From Anaerolineaceae bacterium (GTDB lineage Bacteria; Chloroflexota; Anaerolineae; Anaerolineales; Anaerolineaceae), in contig JAIOTF010000109.1 in assembly GCA_021107195.1 (NCBI GenBank), positions 1 to 9,680 of the forward strand: a stretch of DNA of 9,680 nt, in the 5' to 3' direction. This document shows, piece after piece, positions 7,692 through 9,680 of the stretch. How positions within the stretch are numbered: position 1 is the first letter of the stretch; the number at the start of each line of letters is the position of its first letter. Made by a program: the position numbers and the translations under genes. The notes under the pieces are model-generated. The model had not been told where the DNA came from. It ran no database searches and saw nothing but the letters and a program-made list of their open reading frames with translations.

Positions 7692-8266
7692 AATAGTTGG
7701 ATAGCGGTTTGCAGCGAGATCATAATCTCGTCCGAGATGGAGCGCATGGTATTCAGTCCCAACTCGTGGTTTTTCTGAGAAGTGCCAGAAACACACTCCT
7801 CGATCACGTGTACCGGGAAGTCGCGTTGAAAAGCGCCCATAGTCGTGTAGAGCACACAGGCATTGGTGGTAAAGCCGGTTACGAAAAGGGAAGGACGACC
7901 AAGAGAGTGAAGCAGCAGGTCGAGCGGTGTTCCGAGGAAGCCATCGTAGCGGGTCTTGTCGATCACTGCCTCATTTTCGAGCGGGGTAAGCGGTTCAACA
8001 ATTTCGATGCCGGGTGTGCCGGTTACGCAATGGGGCGGCTCGCCAATTATAGTTTCCATGCCATAGTCTCGCCCGTCGGGAGCATGGGCTTCGCGGGTGA
8101 AAATGATGGGAATTTTTTGCTGTCGGGCAAGGTGCAGCATGGCAGCGATATTGGTAATGGTTTGCTGGGTGTTGATGCAGGAATACGGAGCGCCAGGTGA
8201 CAGGAAATCATTCTGAGCATCAATGACTAAAATGGCGGCGGATTTCTGCGGGAATGAGGCCTTCAT
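7679..8266 (-). CDS. Isochorismatase-family cysteine hydrolase
   Basis: The 195-residue protein has the cysteine hydrolase fold, with the triad D16 (LVIDAQNDF, 13-21), K104 (IDKTRYDGF, 102-110) and C137 (GFTTNACVLYTT, 131-142). A cis-peptide-type region around VTGFTTNAC is also typical. Family members hydrolyse C-N or vinyl-ether bonds: nicotinamidase, N-carbamoylsarcosine and ureidoacrylate amidohydrolases, biuret hydrolase and isochorismatase. The nicotinamidase metal-site motif (DxHxxxH) is absent; the corresponding stretch reads REAHAPDGRD (58-67), so nicotinamidase is unlikely. The start is ATG 8266 with only a weak AGAAG upstream. It precedes the M20 gene by 21 bases on the same strand. 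Next to an FdrA/DUF1116 carbamoyltransferase module, an amidase acting on a carbamoyl or ureido compound is attractive, but that is inference. Confidence 0.88.
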   Translation of the reverse strand: MKASFPQKSAAILVIDAQNDFLSPGAPYSCINTQQTITNIAAMLHLARQQKIPIIFTREAHAPDGRDYGMETIIGEPPHCVTGTPGIEIVEPLTPLENEAVIDKTRYDGFLGTPLDLLLHSLGRPSLFVTGFTTNACVLYTTMGAFQRDFPVHVIEECVSGTSQKNHELGLNTMRSISDEIMISLQTAIQLLSNQ

Positions 8267-8326
8267 GTGTCAACTTCTGTTTTTCCAGACTTGAATAGAT
8301 TCGGGTTCAGTTGCTTTCCAGTATAC

Positions 8327-8355
8327 TTGACAATGAGAAAATCATGTGATAAAAA
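8327..8355 (+). promoter_or_regulatory. Candidate sigma-70-type promoter
   Basis: A consensus -35 TTGACA (8327-8332) is followed, after 17 bases, by TAAAAA (8350-8355). An alternative -10, GATAAA (8348-8353), has a 15-base spacer and a TG two bases upstream. Transcription would begin near 8361, almost at the ATG of the mini-ORF and about 140 bases before the terminator ending at 8504. The -35 is perfect but the -10 is mediocre. Confidence 0.4.
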
Positions 8356-8365
8356 CAGCCCCAGT

Positions 8366-8419
8366 ATGAAACAGACCTTTGTTCTTCGACAGCGACGAGT
8401 ACATCAACCAACCTTTTGA
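8366..8419 (+). other. 17-codon mini-ORF, possible leader peptide
   Basis: ATG 8366 to TGA 8417-8419 would encode MKQTFVLRQRRVHQPTF. Three of codons 8-11 are CGA, an arginine codon that is rare in many bacteria. There is no Shine-Dalgarno, so translation would have to be leaderless from the nearby candidate promoter. A leader peptide for attenuation at the downstream hairpin is conceivable, but a chance ORF of this size is equally likely. Confidence 0.15.
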
Positions 8420-8474
8420 AAGGAATGGCGCTCGGTGTTTACCTGTTGTTGAGCAGAAATTTTCACCTGAAACT

Positions 8475-8504
8475 GAGACCTTCCGTCAGGAAGGTCTTTT
8501 GTTT
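8475..8504 (+). terminator. Intrinsic terminator upstream of the substrate-binding-protein gene
   Basis: The stem AGACCTTCC / GGAAGGTCT (8476-8484 and 8489-8497) is perfect with a GTCA loop, and TTTTGTTT follows. It points to the plus strand; the minus strand lacks a U-tract. No protein gene on the plus strand ends just before it, since 6503-8266 is on the minus strand. It must therefore end a short RNA or act as an attenuator in the leader of the gene at 8655. AGACCTT also occurs at 8373-8379 and could pair with the right arm as an alternative. Confidence 0.8.
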
Positions 8505-8611
8505 ATCAGAAATCTATGAGGAGGTGCGAAAGAAGCGTTTTAAAGTATGGCGTCGAGAAGAATTTGAGAAATTGATATGCCAAATTGCAACATGATGGTT
8601 TCGAAACGCAG

Positions 8612-8617
8612 TACAAT
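8612..8617 (+). promoter_or_regulatory. Possible -10 element for the substrate-binding-protein gene
   Basis: TACAAT matches TATAAT at five of six positions and lies 38 bases before ATG 8655. The nearest -35-like hexamer, TTGCAA (8585-8590), is 21 bases upstream, longer than usual, so the promoter call is weak. Confidence 0.25.
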
Positions 8618-8654
8618 AGCTTAACGCATTTAGATAAAAAAAGGAGAAGAAGAA

Positions 8655-9263
8655 ATGAAAACCGTATCCAAAATTTTTACCCTCGTTCTGGTCGTTACCG
8701 TTCTCTTGACCGCTTGCGCCCCCAAAGAAGCTGACAAGCTTATCATTGGCACATCCGCCGACTTCCCGCCGTTTGAATTCGTTGATGAAGACGGTGAATT
8801 TGCCGGCTTTGATATTGACCTCATCAATGCGATAAGCGAAAAAATGGGTGTGGAAGTTGAAATCGTTGACATGCCGTTTGACAGCCTCGTCGCCTCTGTG
8901 CAGGAAGGCAAGATTGATATGTCAGTGGCAGCTTTCAACTATTCTGAGGAACGCGATGAAGTTGTTGACTTCACCACGTTTTACTACTACGCCATGGATG
9001 GTTTCCTGGTGAGTGAAGACTTTGCCGATGAGATCACCGCTCCTGAAGATATTGCCAAGTATATTGTTGGCTGCCAGACTGGTTCCACCCAGAATGCCTA
9101 CATTCAGGAAAATCTGATTGACACTGGTCTGCTGCCAGAAGAAAATTTCTTCACGTACGAACGTGTTGATCAGGCTGCGCTGGATGTCAAGGCTGGCCGC
9201 ATTGATGTCTTGATGGCGGAAGCCGCAGTGATCGGTGCCTTGAAAAGGAAATGGGCGGTTTGA
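8655..9263 (+). CDS. ABC transporter substrate-binding lipoprotein, family 3 (polar amino acid type), frameshifted
   Basis: The product begins with a lipoprotein signal, MKTVSKIFTLVLVVTVLLTAC, with C21 in an LTAC lipobox. This implies an extracytoplasmic, membrane-anchored ligand receptor. The mature part follows the SBP_bac_3 pattern: LIIGTSADFPPFEF (29-42), GFDIDLINAISEKMG (51-65), NYSEERDEVVDFT (95-107) with R100 at the position that binds the ligand carboxylate in amino acid receptors, VGCQTGSTQNAYI (138-150), and AGRIDVLMAEAA (180-191). This frame stops at 9261-9263 after 202 residues, short of the usual ~250. The missing C-terminal lobe end is encoded in the -1 frame at 9245-9415. One extra A in the AAAA run at 9243-9246 would restore a continuous 253-residue protein. 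AAGGAG (8641-8646) precedes the ATG by eight bases. No permease or ATPase gene follows. The ligand is probably an amino acid, but unproven. Confidence 0.85.
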   Translation: MKTVSKIFTLVLVVTVLLTACAPKEADKLIIGTSADFPPFEFVDEDGEFAGFDIDLINAISEKMGVEVEIVDMPFDSLVASVQEGKIDMSVAAFNYSEERDEVVDFTTFYYYAMDGFLVSEDFADEITAPEDIAKYIVGCQTGSTQNAYIQENLIDTGLLPEENFFTYERVDQAALDVKAGRIDVLMAEAAVIGALKRKWAV

Positions 9264-9415
9264 AAATTGCTTACACGGCCGAGATGTCCAGCGGCCCAAT
9301 GGCGATGATCATCCCCGACGGCGACACCGACTTGCAGGAGAAACTGAATGCTGCAATCAATGAGCTGCTTGACTCTGGTTACGTCGACGAGCTTGCTGCG
9401 AAGTGGATGCAGTAA
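9245..9415 (+). pseudogene. C-terminal remainder of the substrate-binding protein, out of frame
   Basis: Read from 9245 in the -1 frame, this segment gives KEMGGLKIAYTAEMSSGP and, near the end, LQEKLNAAINELLDSGYVDE, then LAAKWMQ and TAA (9413-9415). This is the typical end of family 3 binding proteins (an L-x-x-x-x-N-x-A-x-x-x-L-x-x-x-G helix followed by KW). It is clearly the continuation of the gene at 8655 and still looks under coding constraint, so the break is either very recent or a sequence error. It has no usable start or ribosome binding site of its own; ATG 9251 directly abuts its only AAGGA. Confidence 0.85.
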
Positions 9416-9447
9416 AGACGCTGCTGATTAGATGCTTTGAAGTTGAG

Positions 9448-9474
9448 AGAGGCTGTCCGAAAGGGCAGCCTTTT
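9448..9474 (+). terminator. Intrinsic terminator after the substrate-binding-protein gene
   Basis: The stem GGCTGTCC / GGGCAGCC (9451-9458 and 9463-9470, one G-T pair) closes a GAAA loop and is followed by TTTT. It lies 33 bases after the TAA at 9415, so the binding-protein gene is probably monocistronic and its permease is encoded elsewhere. Confidence 0.85.
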
Positions 9475-9680
9475 GCTGTGGGGGGAGCAATGTATAACGT
9501 ACAGTTTATAATGCATAATGAAAAGCGGGGGGATAAAGTAAGGATTCAGTTAATTACTCGACAGTTGTGATTTTAAAAAAAATAAGTGCTTGCGGTTCAC
9601 AAATTATCCAGAAGTCATTGTGTACTCCTGTTTGGTAAATAATAGGGTGAATACCTGGGACACATCCATGTCTTGGTCAA
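9475..9680. other. AT-rich 3' tail without a recognisable gene
   Basis: These ~200 bases hold TATAAT (9507-9512) without a fitting -35, a 26-codon ORF from 9490 with a badly spaced G-rich stretch upstream, and an A-rich stretch (9574-9583). I see no family-recognisable coding sequence on either strand before the window ends. Confidence 0.6.

Larger units (their letters stand above)
8267..8654. other. 388-bp intergenic region with no clear protein gene
   Basis: This stretch separates the divergently transcribed isochorismatase-family and substrate-binding-protein genes. On the plus strand it holds a promoter-like site (8327-8355), a 17-codon mini-ORF without Shine-Dalgarno (8366-8419), an intrinsic terminator (8475-8504) and a -10-like TACAAT (8612-8617) near the next gene. 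A minus-strand TATACT (8325-8320) could be the -10 for the isochorismatase unit, but its -35 is poor. No tRNA or recognisable riboswitch class was identified. Confidence 0.7.

Noticed and set aside
8473..8480. CTGAGA resembling part of a TPP riboswitch
   Set aside because: The remaining conserved TPP elements are missing, and the bases form the left arm of the terminator.
8386..8504. T-box-like leader, suggested by GCGACGAGTAC near 8392 followed by a terminator
   Set aside because: The diagnostic T-box sequence TGGNACCGCG is absent and the segment is shorter than usual T-box leaders, so one AGTA-like match is not enough.
9240..9253. Programmed -1 frameshift in the substrate-binding protein gene
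   Set aside because: TTG-AAA-AGG is not an X-XXY-YYZ heptamer, and the P-site tRNA would mispair at the first position. Programmed frameshifting is also not expected in this family.
9490..9570. 26-codon ORF after the last terminator
   Set aside because: The upstream G-rich stretch is too close to the ATG, there is no fitting promoter, and the peptide resembles nothing known to me.
9640..9680. Possible insertion-sequence end at the right edge (minus strand TGTCCCAGGTATTCACC)
   Set aside because: Only one possible end is visible, with no transposase, no matching inverted repeat and no target duplication in the window.

Overview
The window looks like an accessory catabolic region of an anaerobic or facultative bacterium with moderate GC content. 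The Mo-hydroxylase, FdrA-type and DUF1116 proteins and the lipoprotein ligand-binding protein would fit Chloroflexota (Anaerolineae) or Clostridia. No rRNA or phylogenetic marker is present, so this placement is a guess.

Region 1 (2-6432, plus strand) is a five-gene operon-like run. It begins with the 3' part of a xanthine-dehydrogenase-family molybdopterin subunit, cut by the left edge. An FdrA/AllF-like acyl-CoA-synthetase-fold protein (TTG start) follows, then a DUF1116/AllG-like protein whose ATG overlaps the FdrA stop codon. Next come a 'putative cyclase' family metal-dependent hydrolase and a GNAT-like protein with a GTG start. Gaps are 54, -4, 39 and 16 bases, and the run closes at a strong hairpin terminator. 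In E. coli, FdrA and YlbE (AllF and AllG) are subunits of an oxamate carbamoyltransferase together with a DUF2877 protein (AllH). No DUF2877 gene is visible here. My inference is a degradation route for an N-heterocycle or cyclic ureide: hydroxylation, hydrolytic ring opening, then phosphorolytic carbamoyl transfer that could yield carbamoyl phosphate and ATP.

Region 2 (6503-8266, minus strand) is a convergent two-gene unit: an isochorismatase-family cysteine hydrolase followed by an M20-family metallohydrolase. They are joined by three tandem 11-bp repeats that contain the stop codon of the first gene and the ribosome binding site of the second. Both are amide-bond or C-N hydrolases, so they may belong to the same nitrogen catabolism, but their substrates cannot be read from sequence.

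Region 3 (8267-8654) has no clear gene. It holds a promoter-like site, a 17-codon mini-ORF and an intrinsic terminator, so it could be a short RNA or an attenuating leader.

Region 4 (8655-9474, plus strand) is a family 3 ABC-transporter substrate-binding lipoprotein broken by a one-base frameshift near an A4 run. It is followed directly by a terminator, with no permease gene behind it. The last ~200 bases are AT-rich with no recognisable gene.
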